A stretch of 64,000 nucleotides of DNA from Alistipes sp. (GTDB lineage Bacteria; Bacteroidota; Bacteroidia; Bacteroidales; Rikenellaceae), in contig JAGBIC010000029.1 of NCBI GenBank assembly GCA_017935185.1, forward strand, positions 34,702 through 98,701, in the 5' to 3' direction. A program made the translations under genes and the position numbers. Positions 34,271 to 42,922 of the stretch are shown in pieces. Below the pieces are notes generated by a model that worked only from the letters and a program-made list of their open reading frames with translations, did not search any database and was not told the DNA's origin. How positions within the stretch are numbered: the stretch's first letter is position 1; every line of letters begins with the position of its first letter.

Positions 34271-34307
34271 GAGAGGCTGCTAACAACTCGTTAGACAGCC
34301 TCTTTTT
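34271..34307. terminator. Terminator shared by the cassette and cinA
   Basis: AGAGGCTG-CTAAC and GTTAG-A-CAGCCTCT pair around a five-base loop and end in T6. The right arm contains the stop codon of the converging cinA gene (34291-34293). Confidence 0.8.
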
Positions 34308-35547
34308 TCAGCTCCTTATATAACATTTCGATGGCATAAGCCGATGCCCGATTAACTATCTGTCCTCGGTCGGTGCCGCATTGGCGTAGCCGAGTAATAG
34401 TTTTGTTGGGGGTGGCAATAGCCATCCACACCGTTCCTACTGGCTTCTCGGCAGAGCCTCCCGATGGGCCGGCAATGCCTGTGGTAGCTATGGCGTAGTC
34501 GGCTCCCGATATGCGGCGCGCGCCCTCGGCCATTTGGCGTGCCACCTGCTCGCTCACAGCCCCATATTGTTTGATATCATCGAAATTTACTCCCAAGATA
34601 TCTCTCTTCGCTTCGTTGGCGTAGGCCACTATGCCGGCCAAAAAGTAGGCCGAGGAGCCTGCCATGGCTGTGAATCGTGAGGCGATAGTGCCACCCGTGC
34701 AACTCTCGGCAACGGCAAGGGTTTTGCCACTTTGTACGAGAATCTCGTGTATGAGCGCCTGCACCGAGGCATCTTCGAAGCCCACAATATATTCGGGGAT
34801 GATTTTGTAGAGCTGCTCAAAAAGGGTGTCGATCTTCTCGCGCGCCACCTCGCCACTCGCGGCATCGTATGTTGATAGGCGGAGGCGTACAATGTTGGGC
34901 GCAGGCAAATATGCGAGTTTTATGTCGGATGGCAGAGAGTCTTCCCACTCGGCAATGGCCTCGGCAAGCATCGACTCCGGCAGGCCCGAAGTTATCATTG
35001 TGCGATGGATATTTGCGTGCAATTCGAAATGGCTCTTCAGGCGGGGCATAACCTCATCTTCCATTAAGTGCTCCATCTCGAAAGGAACGCCCGGTAGCGA
35101 TACCACCACATTGCCTTGCGTATCCTCGAACCACATTCCCGGGGCTGTGCCGTGGGCATTGAAAAGTACTTTGCAGCAGTCGGGTACCATGGCCTGTGAA
35201 CGATTTAGCTCGTTGAAGACGATTCCTCGTTTCTCAAGCATGCTCCGCACATGTTCTGCTACGGTTTTGTCTTCATGCATGGCCGATGAGAAGAAGTGGG
35301 CCAATGTGTGTTTTGTGATGTCATCTTTGGTAGGGCCGAGGCCGCCTGTAATAATCACTATCTGAGATTGTTGGAGGGCATGGCGCAGGGTGCGCTCTAT
35401 TTGGTCGGCGGTGTCGCCAATCGAAATTTTCTCCTCTACGGTGATTCCTGCACGGTTCAGGTGTTTGGCAATACTCACCGAATTGGTGTCTACAATCTGA
35501 CCGATGAGTATCTCGTCACCGATGGTTATAATTGTTGCTTTAATCAT
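34291..35547 (-). CDS. cinA: CinA family protein (molybdopterin-binding domain plus nicotinamide-nucleotide amidase domain)
   Basis: A 418-residue cytosolic protein. The N-terminal half is a MoaB/MogA-like domain (IGDEILIGQIVDTNS, and TGGLGPTKDDIT near 68-79). The C-terminal half is the PncC amidase domain that deamidates NMN, with ESCTGG near residue 282 and ATTGIAGPSGG near 354-364. It recycles pyridine nucleotides; the competence link of the name comes from other bacteria. It follows the pyrD homologue by five bases. Confidence 0.93.
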   Translation of the reverse strand: MIKATIITIGDEILIGQIVDTNSVSIAKHLNRAGITVEEKISIGDTADQIERTLRHALQQSQIVIITGGLGPTKDDITKHTLAHFFSSAMHEDKTVAEHVRSMLEKRGIVFNELNRSQAMVPDCCKVLFNAHGTAPGMWFEDTQGNVVVSLPGVPFEMEHLMEDEVMPRLKSHFELHANIHRTMITSGLPESMLAEAIAEWEDSLPSDIKLAYLPAPNIVRLRLSTYDAASGEVAREKIDTLFEQLYKIIPEYIVGFEDASVQALIHEILVQSGKTLAVAESCTGGTIASRFTAMAGSSAYFLAGIVAYANEAKRDILGVNFDDIKQYGAVSEQVARQMAEGARRISGADYAIATTGIAGPSGGSAEKPVGTVWMAIATPNKTITRLRQCGTDRGQIVNRASAYAIEMLYKELKKEAV

Positions 35548-35552
35548 CTTGT

Positions 35553-36689
35553 TTAGTTTTGAGTAGCCTTTTCCTCCGATGATGGTTCGGCGTGGGCCTC
35601 CTCATGTTGTGGCTCGGGTTGCTGTTTGGCGGTTGTTTGCTGGGCTTTGCGCAGACGCTCGTTTACACCCAGACGGATGTTGCGCATTGACTTGTTGCCG
35701 CCATAGTAATATTCAGAGTAAAGCTCCACGAGCGTAGCTCCGGCATCAAGCATCTCCATAACATCGTCGGCCGTGGTGATTCCTCCGCAGGCAATAATTG
35801 GGTAGGTGCCTTTTGAGCGGGCGTGAATCTGTCGTATGATTTGTAGTGTGCGCTCTTTGAGCGGAGTGCCCGATAGCGCACCCGGGATACGTCCCAGCGA
35901 ATGCATCTCTTTCTTTGAATTTTCGAGCCCGTGACGGCCGATTGTTCCTCCTGCGGCTACAACGCCATCGAGGGGAGTGTCGAGCATAATGTCGGTCATC
36001 AAATCTACCTGCTCATCGCTCAGGTCGGGCGAGATTTTGAGTAGTATCGGACGATATTGATTCTGGCCACGGCGAAACTCAAACAAAGGTGTGAGAATGG
36101 CCATTATCTCGTCGCGCTCGGCAGGAACATAAATGTCATCTGTCGAGTTGCAGCAAAGATTCACTGTGAAAAAGTCGGCATATTGATATAGCGGACGGAA
36201 TAGCCGCAAATACTCCTTGGGTGCATCCTCGGCTGGGGTGTTTGCATTTTTTGCAATATTGCAACCCACTACAATGCGGCTGTGGCGGGCCTTGATATTT
36301 TCGATAACCTTCTCTACTCCTGCACTCTCGATAGGTGAGCTGTTGAGCAGGGCATGGTTGCCCTTAAATTCGTAGAACGATGTAGAATGTTTGCTGTGTT
36401 GGGGCTTGGGTGTGATTGAGCCCACTTCAATAAAGCCAAAGCCCAACGCATCGAACGTGTCAATCATCTCACCGTTGCAGTCGAAACCTGCCGCCAAACC
36501 TATCGGCGACGAAAAGCGCATTCCGAAAGTCTCTTGTTCGAGGTAGTTGGCTTCGGGGGTATAGCGGTAGCGCAGGTAGCTCAAACCCAATGGCATGCGT
36601 GACAGCATGCGTAGCCACCATTTTTTGCGGCGTAGTCTGAAATCCCCGCTGCCGAGATATTTTATTGGTTTTAAAATCCTGTTAATCAT
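35553..36689 (-). CDS. pyrD: Dihydroorotate dehydrogenase homologue with a divergent active-site loop
   Basis: A 378-residue FMN-dependent barrel. Class-2-like features include SPIGLAAGFDCNG (61-73), the GFGFIEVGSIT strand and ACGGITTADDVMEM near the FMN phosphate. The catalytic loop reads VNLCCNSTDD (176-185) where class 2 enzymes have a NxSSPNTPGLR-type loop, so Cys replaces the usual Ser base. The segment after GSITPKPQ also deviates. The last 25 residues (from TTAKQQ) are Gln/Glu/His-rich and probably disordered. The enzyme would oxidise dihydroorotate in pyrimidine synthesis, but a different substrate is possible. Confidence 0.75.
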   Translation of the reverse strand: MINRILKPIKYLGSGDFRLRRKKWWLRMLSRMPLGLSYLRYRYTPEANYLEQETFGMRFSSPIGLAAGFDCNGEMIDTFDALGFGFIEVGSITPKPQHSKHSTSFYEFKGNHALLNSSPIESAGVEKVIENIKARHSRIVVGCNIAKNANTPAEDAPKEYLRLFRPLYQYADFFTVNLCCNSTDDIYVPAERDEIMAILTPLFEFRRGQNQYRPILLKISPDLSDEQVDLMTDIMLDTPLDGVVAAGGTIGRHGLENSKKEMHSLGRIPGALSGTPLKERTLQIIRQIHARSKGTYPIIACGGITTADDVMEMLDAGATLVELYSEYYYGGNKSMRNIRLGVNERLRKAQQTTAKQQPEPQHEEAHAEPSSEEKATQN

Positions 36690-36693
36690 AACA

Positions 36694-36723
36694 CAAAGTT
36701 ATAAAAAATGCGGAAAAGACAAA
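36694..36723 (-). promoter_or_regulatory. Promoter of the pyrD-cinA pair
   Basis: TAACTTTG on the minus strand (complement of 36694-36701) with TTTG (complement of 36720-36723), spacer 18 bases, very close to the start codon. Confidence 0.5.
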
Positions 36724-36736
36724 AGCGTACTGCCAA

Positions 36737-37732
36737 TTAAAAATACTCCTCGCGATAGTTGTAGCTGTTTCGCAAAGATTCAAACGTGTCGGGATTCTCC
36801 TTTAGCTCCCGACTTTGGGCGGCGATGTCGCATACACCGTCAATCGACTCACACATCTGCTGCCAGCCAATATTTTGACGAACTGCCGGTTGAACATCTT
36901 CGGGATACCAATCTAATAACGGCAGAGAGAATCGTTTGGCTGCAGCTCTTACCACGGCTGCGGTGGCGTTTGCTTTTCCTTGTTTCGAGTAACCTGCGAT
37001 GTGGGGTGTCGATAAGAGTGCCTTTGCAAGCAGCGCCCTGTCTATCGATGGCTCGTTTTCCCATACGTCAAGAATCAGCTTCTGTGGGGCAGCGAGTAGG
37101 GCTTGAGTGTCGGCTACTTCGCCGCGTGAAGCGTTTATAAGGGTGGCATCGGGTCGCATAAGGGCGAGTGTCTCGGGGCGTATCATGTGGCGTGTTGCAG
37201 CATCTAAAGGGGTGTGCATGGTCACTATATCGGAACGCGAGAGCAGTTCTTCAAATGAGATAAAATCGCCCCCTTCTTTTGCTTGTCGGGGTGGGTCGCA
37301 GCATAGAATGTTGAATCCCCATGAGCGTGCGTACTGTTCAACGAGTGAGCCCACATTTCCCACACCAACAACTCCCAATGTGCGCTCGTGTGGCTGCCAA
37401 TTCTCCTCTTTGCAGAGCGTTGCAAGTGCTGCCGCTACCCATTGGAGTACCCCTGCGGCATTACATCCTTGTGCGGTAACCACCTCAATACCTCGTTGGG
37501 TGCAATAGCCTAAATCAATATGGTCAAAGCCTATCGTGGCGGTGGCAATGAGCTTGACGCTTGAGCCTTCCAATAAATCGGAATTGCATTTTGTGCGGGT
37601 GCGTATGATCAGCATATCGGCATCGGCGACATCCTCTTTCGAGAAACTCTCGCCCGAGCGATAAATCACCTCGGCGTAAGGCTCCAATATGCCCTTGATG
37701 TAGGGTATTGCGCTGTCAATTATAAACTTCAT
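36737..37732 (-). CDS. pdxB: Erythronate-4-phosphate dehydrogenase
   Basis: A 331-residue NAD-dependent dehydrogenase of the pyridoxal-phosphate (DXP-dependent) route. The family opening MKFIIDSAIPYIKG, the TATIGFDHID block, the Rossmann motif VGVGNVGS (about 124-131) and the substrate loop with MHTPL are present, followed by the PdxB-specific C-terminal dimerisation region. It is a single gene with a promoter overlapping that of the divergent FKBP gene. Confidence 0.92.
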   Translation of the reverse strand: MKFIIDSAIPYIKGILEPYAEVIYRSGESFSKEDVADADMLIIRTRTKCNSDLLEGSSVKLIATATIGFDHIDLGYCTQRGIEVVTAQGCNAAGVLQWVAAALATLCKEENWQPHERTLGVVGVGNVGSLVEQYARSWGFNILCCDPPRQAKEGGDFISFEELLSRSDIVTMHTPLDAATRHMIRPETLALMRPDATLINASRGEVADTQALLAAPQKLILDVWENEPSIDRALLAKALLSTPHIAGYSKQGKANATAAVVRAAAKRFSLPLLDWYPEDVQPAVRQNIGWQQMCESIDGVCDIAAQSRELKENPDTFESLRNSYNYREEYF

Positions 37733-37758
37733 GAGGGTAAAACGTTTATTTTACGTCG

Positions 37759-37766
37759 CAAATATA
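37759..37766 (-). promoter_or_regulatory. Candidate -7 element of pdxB
   Basis: TATATTTG on the minus strand, 26 bases before the pdxB start. No clear TTTG lies at the expected distance. It sits back to back with the FKBP promoter. Confidence 0.45.
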
Positions 37767-37786
37767 TGTAAAAATTGAAATTTTCG

Positions 37787-37794
37787 TATCTTTG
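37787..37794 (+). promoter_or_regulatory. Candidate -7 element of the FKBP gene pair
   Basis: TATCTTTG fits the consensus; the -33 element is not obvious. The FKBP start codon is about 86 bases downstream. Confidence 0.45.
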
Positions 37795-37879
37795 CCCAAA
37801 TAAATCGGTCGGTAGGATATTTTTTTGATTGGAAAATGTGTGATGTCCCGCTTTTTGCATGCCGCCCAACCATTGTAAG

Positions 37880-38593
37880 ATGATGACAAGAGAGAGAATT
37901 TTGACAATTGTGGCAGTTGTGTCCATAGCCTTCATGAGTGTAGCCTGTGGCGGCGGCAGCTCTTCGGCCGGCAAGATGAAGAGTGCAGCCGACTCGTTGT
38001 CGTATGTTGTAGGAATGAATATTGCTTATAACATCATGCAGATGGACTCCACTTTGGTTCCTGATGTTGTTGTGGAGGGTATCTCCGATGCACTTCATAA
38101 CCGTAGCAAACTTTCATTTGAAGATGCCCGCAACTATTTCCTCGCCTACATGAATTACGATGTGTATGACCGAGTGCGTAAATATGAGGAGCAGTACCTT
38201 AAAGATTTGGTTGCTTCAGATAAGGATGTCGTTCGAGCCGAGAGTCGTGTGGCTTATAAGGTCGAGTCGTTGGGCGATATGAACAATACCGCATCGATGG
38301 ATCGCGATACCGTGGCATTCCGCTATCGTGTAACCGATCTCTCGGGCAAAGAGGTGGATCCCGCATCGGAGCGTGAAGATGTGTTGCGAGGTTCGTTGGG
38401 TGTGTTAGCGCACGACATGGAGGGCCTGAGCGAAGGCTTGAAGATTGTAGGCCCGGGAGGAAAGCTCACCTTGTGGGTGCCGTCAGATTTGGCGTATGGC
38501 TCGGCCGGTGATAGCGAGAAGGGTATTGCCCCCAATGCCATGTTGCGCTACGAGATTGAGATTGTTGATGTTGTAAAGTACCGTCGTAGGTAG
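37880..38593 (+). CDS. FKBP-type peptidyl-prolyl isomerase lipoprotein, degenerate copy
   Basis: A 237-residue lipoprotein (Cys23 in SVAC, then GGGSSS). An N-terminal FKBP_N/Mip-like helical domain (about 35-125) with the phrase ADSLSYVVGMNIAYN precedes an FKBP domain (about 140-235). In the latter the usual VFDSS reads VDPAS and the VIPGW Trp is replaced (LAHDMEGLSEG), so prolyl isomerase activity is doubtful. The LWVPSDLAYG strand is kept. The ATG at 37880 gives a proper signal peptide. It lies 33 bases before a more canonical paralogue. Confidence 0.82.
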   Translation: MMTRERILTIVAVVSIAFMSVACGGGSSSAGKMKSAADSLSYVVGMNIAYNIMQMDSTLVPDVVVEGISDALHNRSKLSFEDARNYFLAYMNYDVYDRVRKYEEQYLKDLVASDKDVVRAESRVAYKVESLGDMNNTASMDRDTVAFRYRVTDLSGKEVDPASEREDVLRGSLGVLAHDMEGLSEGLKIVGPGGKLTLWVPSDLAYGSAGDSEKGIAPNAMLRYEIEIVDVVKYRRR

Positions 38594-38626
38594 AACAATA
38601 TGTGTTAAACAAAATAAATTTAAAGA

Positions 38627-39655
38627 ATGAAAAAGATTGTTTATGTAGTAGCCGTAGCGGTTTTTGCGGCGCTTATGGTAGCTTGCTCCGGCAACGGCGT
38701 TAAGTCTACTATTACAAAGGGCAATAGTTCAAAGATGGACTCGTTGTCTTATGCTTTTGGTGTGAACATCGCCAACGATATGCAGCAGCAGATGGTAGGC
38801 GTTAAGTTCGATTGGGACGCCATGGTTAAGTCTATGGAGGAGGCAATGATGAAGGATGTTGAAGCGACCGAGGATAAGGCTCACGAGGAGGCTTTGGCTG
38901 TATTGCAGACTTTCTTCACCAACACAGGCCGTGAGCGTATGATGGAGTTCCAGCAGAAGCAGATTGAGGCCGATTCATTGGGCCAGACTGTTCCCGATAT
39001 TAAGGATTTCGATATCTTTGTTGATGACGAGGAGCGTGCGACTATATCAGAGGCGTTCGGTTGCGATGTTGGTAGCAACTTGCGTGCATCTCGTCTTCCT
39101 TTGCAGACATATTGGTTCTCGAAGGCTATCAAGGATGTTATTGCCGAGACTCCGCAGATACCCGTCGAGCAGGTTAGCGTAATCATCGAGCAGTACTATT
39201 CAGTAGTTCTTCCCAAGCAGAATGCCGAGGCTTCAGAGAAGTGGTTGGCTCAGATTGAGAAGAAGAGTGGCGTGAAGAAGACCGATAGCGGCTTGCTCTA
39301 CCGTATCGACCGCGCGGGCGACGAGAGCCTTAAGCCTCGTGCCGAGGATATCGTTAAGGTTGATTATGAGGGTAAGTTGCGTAGCGGTCAGGTGTTCGAC
39401 TCTTCATATGAGCGTGGCGAGCCCACCGAGTTCCCCTTGAATGCAGTTATCCCCGGATGGACTGAGGGTGTGCAGCTTATAGGCAAGGGCGGTCAGATTA
39501 CCTTGTGGATTCCTGCCAACCTGGCTTATGGCCCTATGGGTGCCGGTGGTCTTATCGGCCCCAATGAGGCTCTTGAGTTTAAGGTTGAGTTGCATGAGAT
39601 TAAGAGCTCTGCCGAGGCAGCAGCTCCCGCAGCTTCAGAGACTCCTGCCGAGTAA
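38627..39655 (+). CDS. FKBP-type peptidyl-prolyl isomerase lipoprotein
   Basis: A 342-residue lipoprotein (Cys20 in MVAC) probably facing the periplasm, which speeds proline isomerisation in folding envelope proteins. The N-terminal FKBP_N helices (about 35-215) open with MDSLSYAFGVNIANDM. The FKBP domain (about 235-325) is canonical: VDYEGKLRSGQVFDSSYERG, VIPGWTEGVQL and IPANLAYG. A low-complexity Ala/Pro/Glu tail ends it. It is a tandem paralogue of the upstream gene; a terminator follows. Confidence 0.92.
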   Translation: MKKIVYVVAVAVFAALMVACSGNGVKSTITKGNSSKMDSLSYAFGVNIANDMQQQMVGVKFDWDAMVKSMEEAMMKDVEATEDKAHEEALAVLQTFFTNTGRERMMEFQQKQIEADSLGQTVPDIKDFDIFVDDEERATISEAFGCDVGSNLRASRLPLQTYWFSKAIKDVIAETPQIPVEQVSVIIEQYYSVVLPKQNAEASEKWLAQIEKKSGVKKTDSGLLYRIDRAGDESLKPRAEDIVKVDYEGKLRSGQVFDSSYERGEPTEFPLNAVIPGWTEGVQLIGKGGQITLWIPANLAYGPMGAGGLIGPNEALEFKVELHEIKSSAEAAAPAASETPAE

Positions 39656-39668
39656 GAATCAGGTGAAT

Positions 39669-39709
39669 AAAAAAATACGGTCGGAAAACTTCCGGCCGTA
39701 TTTTTTTGT
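39669..39709. terminator. Bidirectional terminator between the FKBP and galM genes
   Basis: AAAATACGGTCGGAA and TTCCGGCCGTATTTT pair around AAC, with A and T runs on each side. Confidence 0.82.
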
Positions 39710-39722
39710 TGTTCGAATCCGA

Positions 39723-40820
39723 TTACTTCACGCCAAAGCGATAGATGCAGGTGTGAGTATAGGGTTTGTCGGGACGTACGATAATCGAGGGGAAATTCTC
39801 ATGGTGCATAGCATCGGGGAATTTCTGTGTCTCGAGTGCAAGACTTGCATACTTGCCCAAAGCGTTGCCATACTTGCCGATGCTCTTGCCGGTCCATGAG
39901 CCTGCCGAGTAGATCTGAATGCCGGGCTGGTCGGTAAGAACCTCCATTGTACGACCTGTTACGGGATCATAAACAGTAACAGCCGACTTTACCGAGCCGT
40001 CATAGTTGTCGATAACAAAGTTGTTGTCGTAGCCTCCTGCTGCCTCGATGTTGTCACCAATGGCGTGGGCTGTGCGGAAATCATAGGGCGTGCCCTCCAC
40101 CGGTGCAATTTCGCCTGTGGGCAGGGTGTTCTCGTCAACAGGGGTGTAGTGTGATGCATTTGCCGACATGATGTAGCCACACACACTGCTGCCCTCCTCG
40201 CCGAGGTTGAAGAATGAGTGGTTGGTCATATTTACGGGTGTAGCAGCGTCGGTAGTGAGCTTGTAGCTTATTGCCAACTCGTTCTCGGGGGTGAGGGTGT
40301 AGATCATCTCCACCTTGCGGTTGCCGGGGAAACCAAACTCGCCGTCGGGTGACTCATAAACGAACTTAATGCTGTTAGCCGACTGCTCGGCAACCTTCCA
40401 TACCACTTGGTCGAAACCCTTTGGTCCGCTATGGATGGTGTTGCCGTTGTTGTTGAGTTCGAGGGTGTATTTCTTGCCGTCAATCTCAAACTCGCCACGA
40501 CCAATACGGTTGGCTACGGGGCCTACGGCAGCTCCCACAACGCGCGATACGGGGGCGTTGATATAGTCGCCAATGGTGGCGTGTCCAACAGCCACATCAC
40601 CCATCTTGCCATCTTTGTCGGGAGTCCACAAACTAACAATGCGGCCACCAAAATCTGTCACCTGCATTACGAGGTCGCCACCGCGCAGGGTGTATAACGA
40701 GGTGGTGGCATCGCCCACCTTCTGCTCGAATGCACTTTTGTCGAGTAGAGGAATCTCCTGTTTGGGCTCTCCGGCGCATGAAGCACATAGCAGAGCCACT
40801 GCAATAAAAAGTTTTCTCAT
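39723..40820 (-). CDS. galM: Aldose 1-epimerase (mutarotase), lipoprotein form
   Basis: A 365-residue enzyme of the galactose-mutarotase fold. The start MRKLFIAVALLCASC is a lipoprotein signal (Cys15), so the protein should sit outside the cytoplasm. Family blocks are visible: DFGGRIVSLWTPD, VGPVANRIGRGEF, NNGNTIHSGPKGFD and TNHSFFNLG (catalytic His). The C-terminal PYTHTCIYRFG is typical, and the catalytic Glu lies near LALETQKFPDA. It converts alpha and beta forms of galactose or glucose. It follows the DUF3127 gene by 27 bases. Confidence 0.9.
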   Translation of the reverse strand: MRKLFIAVALLCASCAGEPKQEIPLLDKSAFEQKVGDATTSLYTLRGGDLVMQVTDFGGRIVSLWTPDKDGKMGDVAVGHATIGDYINAPVSRVVGAAVGPVANRIGRGEFEIDGKKYTLELNNNGNTIHSGPKGFDQVVWKVAEQSANSIKFVYESPDGEFGFPGNRKVEMIYTLTPENELAISYKLTTDAATPVNMTNHSFFNLGEEGSSVCGYIMSANASHYTPVDENTLPTGEIAPVEGTPYDFRTAHAIGDNIEAAGGYDNNFVIDNYDGSVKSAVTVYDPVTGRTMEVLTDQPGIQIYSAGSWTGKSIGKYGNALGKYASLALETQKFPDAMHHENFPSIIVRPDKPYTHTCIYRFGVK

Positions 40821-40847
40821 GTTATAGTAGTTTAATTAAGTTGCTCT

Positions 40848-41210
40848 TTAGAATGGCAGGTCGTCAACTTCGGCTGCCGATGCAGGTGCAGCAGGCTCCT
40901 CCATAAATGGAGGCATGTCGGGCATAGGATTTGCAGCGGGAGCCTCCTGCTTGGGCTGCACGCGCCATGCTCTTACGTCGGTATACCAGCGGCCGTTGTA
41001 TTCGCGCGATTCGATGTTGAACGATACGACGTATTGCGCACCCACCTGCATGCGAGCCACCTCCGACTGCTTGTTGAAAAATACGACACACACCTTACGA
41101 GAGAACTCGCTCGGAATCTCAAAAATAACCTCCTGCTTGTGCCACTCGCCGCGGGCCGATGTGCCGCTGGTGGCGGGGAGTATTTGAATTACTTTTCCTT
41201 CAAATTCCAT
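40848..41210 (-). CDS. DUF3127 protein with an SSB-like acidic tip
   Basis: A 120-residue protein. Residues 1-85 match DUF3127 (start MEFEGKVIQILP, WHKQEVIFEIP, CVVFFNKQSE, NIESREYNGRWYTDVRAWRV), a small beta-rich domain that looks OB-like. The rest is a Pro/Ala/Met linker ending in DDLPF (116-120), which resembles the partner-binding acidic tip of single-strand DNA-binding proteins. A nucleic-acid role is therefore plausible but unproven. It is the first gene before galM. Confidence 0.85.
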   Translation of the reverse strand: MEFEGKVIQILPATSGTSARGEWHKQEVIFEIPSEFSRKVCVVFFNKQSEVARMQVGAQYVVSFNIESREYNGRWYTDVRAWRVQPKQEAPAANPMPDMPPFMEEPAAPASAAEVDDLPF

Positions 41211-41268
41211 GATAGTATTTTTTTATTGTTTATTTTGGATGTAAAGATAACGAATCAAAATTTAATTT

Positions 41269-42750
41269 CTACTCCTCGGCAAATATTATTGTGGGATTTT
41301 CTTCATTAAATAGGTGTTTCAAGATGCCAGCGGTCGAATCGTCGAAATTGTAAGTTGCAACCTCGTAACCCATCGAACCTGCTTTGGCGTTGCGATGCTG
41401 GATATAGATGTTGTTGTTCAACGTGGGAAGCCACTGCTTCTGTGCGGCTGTAATATTGAGCAGGTCATGTGTGCTGCGATCGATGATGTTGTTTGCGATA
41501 AGGAAGTTAGTCGCGTGATTGATATGGTGACTCCACGACTTGATGTGTGCAGGAGTCTGCTTGTCGGGGCGTTGCTTGCCCCAGCCATAGCCTGCGCGAC
41601 GCATTATGTTGTTGCTGATGAGGATATTCTCCATGTAATGTGTTTGAGGGGTATCCTTGCGACCAAGGAAATATTCAATCGAGTATACGCAATCCTCGAT
41701 AAGGTTGTTTGAGTATAGAATGTTTTTCATCACCAACTGCTGTTCAACATCTCCCTGATGCTGGTGGGTGATGGCGGCATCGTAAACCTGATAGATGTAG
41801 CAGCCCGTAACGATAAAGTTGTCGCAACCACCATAAATCTCGATGGCATTGCCGTAGCGGGTGGGGTGGTTGCGCCCAAATATATCCTCGGCTTGAATGG
41901 AGCCGCCAATCCAACCCATCTCGCAGTTGGTTACCGAGAGGTTTGAGGCCGTGCCGCTTCCAATGCCGTGCGAGCCGCAGTATTTTATGCAAAGGTTGTC
42001 GATGTGTACATTACTGCACGCACTTATTATGTGCCCTTTGGTCAGTAACTCGATTGACTCGAATCGCTCGGCAGGGTTGCCTTTTGCAGAGTAGAGATAT
42101 ATTCGCTTGGCATCTTTGTAGTCGTGGTAGAAATCCAAATCGCGCTTTAAGTCTTTGTAGCTTGCGAAAGGCTCTTTGGTTTCGATGTGTAACGACGGGC
42201 CATTCTCCTGTCGTATTATCATCACCTTGAAGGCGCACTCCTGGCCGTGGTTGAATACCATAGTGCCAATGTCATGGGGTAGCTCTCGGTCGTAAACATA
42301 TACATTCTCCACCTCGGTCTTTGTCCACGTACCCTCTTTTGCGGCATCGCAAGGTGAACCAAAGATGTTGGGCTTGGCACCCTTGCCATAGGCCGAGTAG
42401 GTAACACCCTCTCGGGCCTTGATATTACCGCGCCATGTGTCGCCACGGCGGAACAGAATACAGTCGCCACTTTGTAAATCTAGCGAGTTGATTTTGTTGA
42501 TACTCTTAATGGGTTTTTCGGCCGAAAGGCCGTCATTGGCATCGTTGCCGTCTGATGCGACATAGTAGATGTTGTGCATCTTGCTTAGATCGATGTCCGA
42601 TGGCGAGTTTAATATCTCTACGCGCATTTTATCGGCAAGTCGGTCGAGCGATGTGGGCGAAAAGTCGGGATTTGAGATTGTGCCACACGATAGCATAAGG
42701 GTCGATAGCGCCAAGATGAAAAGAGTGGTGAGGTTTGAGTGTTTCTGCAT
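41269..42750 (-). CDS. Right-handed beta-helix lipoprotein (possible polysaccharide lyase/hydrolase)
   Basis: A 493-residue lipoprotein (Cys22 in MLSC). After a short linker it opens with YYVASDGNDANDGLSAEKPIKSI, the usual start of pectate-lyase-superfamily beta-helices, and continues with repeated strand patterns such as CSNVHIDNLCIKYCG and NLSVTNCEMGWIGG. No catalytic set is recognised. Many such proteins act on pectin, alginate or other uronate polymers, and the uxaC-kduI locus begins 170 bases away on the other strand. Function is inferred from fold and place. Confidence 0.75.
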   Translation of the reverse strand: MQKHSNLTTLFILALSTLMLSCGTISNPDFSPTSLDRLADKMRVEILNSPSDIDLSKMHNIYYVASDGNDANDGLSAEKPIKSINKINSLDLQSGDCILFRRGDTWRGNIKAREGVTYSAYGKGAKPNIFGSPCDAAKEGTWTKTEVENVYVYDRELPHDIGTMVFNHGQECAFKVMIIRQENGPSLHIETKEPFASYKDLKRDLDFYHDYKDAKRIYLYSAKGNPAERFESIELLTKGHIISACSNVHIDNLCIKYCGSHGIGSGTASNLSVTNCEMGWIGGSIQAEDIFGRNHPTRYGNAIEIYGGCDNFIVTGCYIYQVYDAAITHQHQGDVEQQLVMKNILYSNNLIEDCVYSIEYFLGRKDTPQTHYMENILISNNIMRRAGYGWGKQRPDKQTPAHIKSWSHHINHATNFLIANNIIDRSTHDLLNITAAQKQWLPTLNNNIYIQHRNAKAGSMGYEVATYNFDDSTAGILKHLFNEENPTIIFAEE

Positions 42751-42776
42751 GATTGTAACAACTTTGTAAGGTTACA

Positions 42777-42784
42777 CAAATATA
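42777..42784 (-). promoter_or_regulatory. Candidate -7 element of the beta-helix gene
   Basis: TATATTTG on the minus strand, 26 bases before the start codon. The upstream -33 element is unclear in an A-rich stretch. Confidence 0.45.
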
Positions 42785-42844
42785 AACATTAAAACCATAA
42801 AATAAAAATAGCTTTCTGTGAGTTAAATAAAATGGTCGTAAAAA

Positions 42845-42875
42845 TTGATATTGCAATGATAAATCACTATATTTG
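42845..42875 (+). promoter_or_regulatory. Promoter of the uxaC-kduI-kduD operon
   Basis: TTG (42845-42847) and TATATTTG (42868-42875), spacer 20 bases, about 47 bases before uxaC. Confidence 0.6.
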
Positions 42876-42922
42876 CAGATATTACCTGAAATATTGATTA
42901 AAATTAAATACCTGAATTAACT

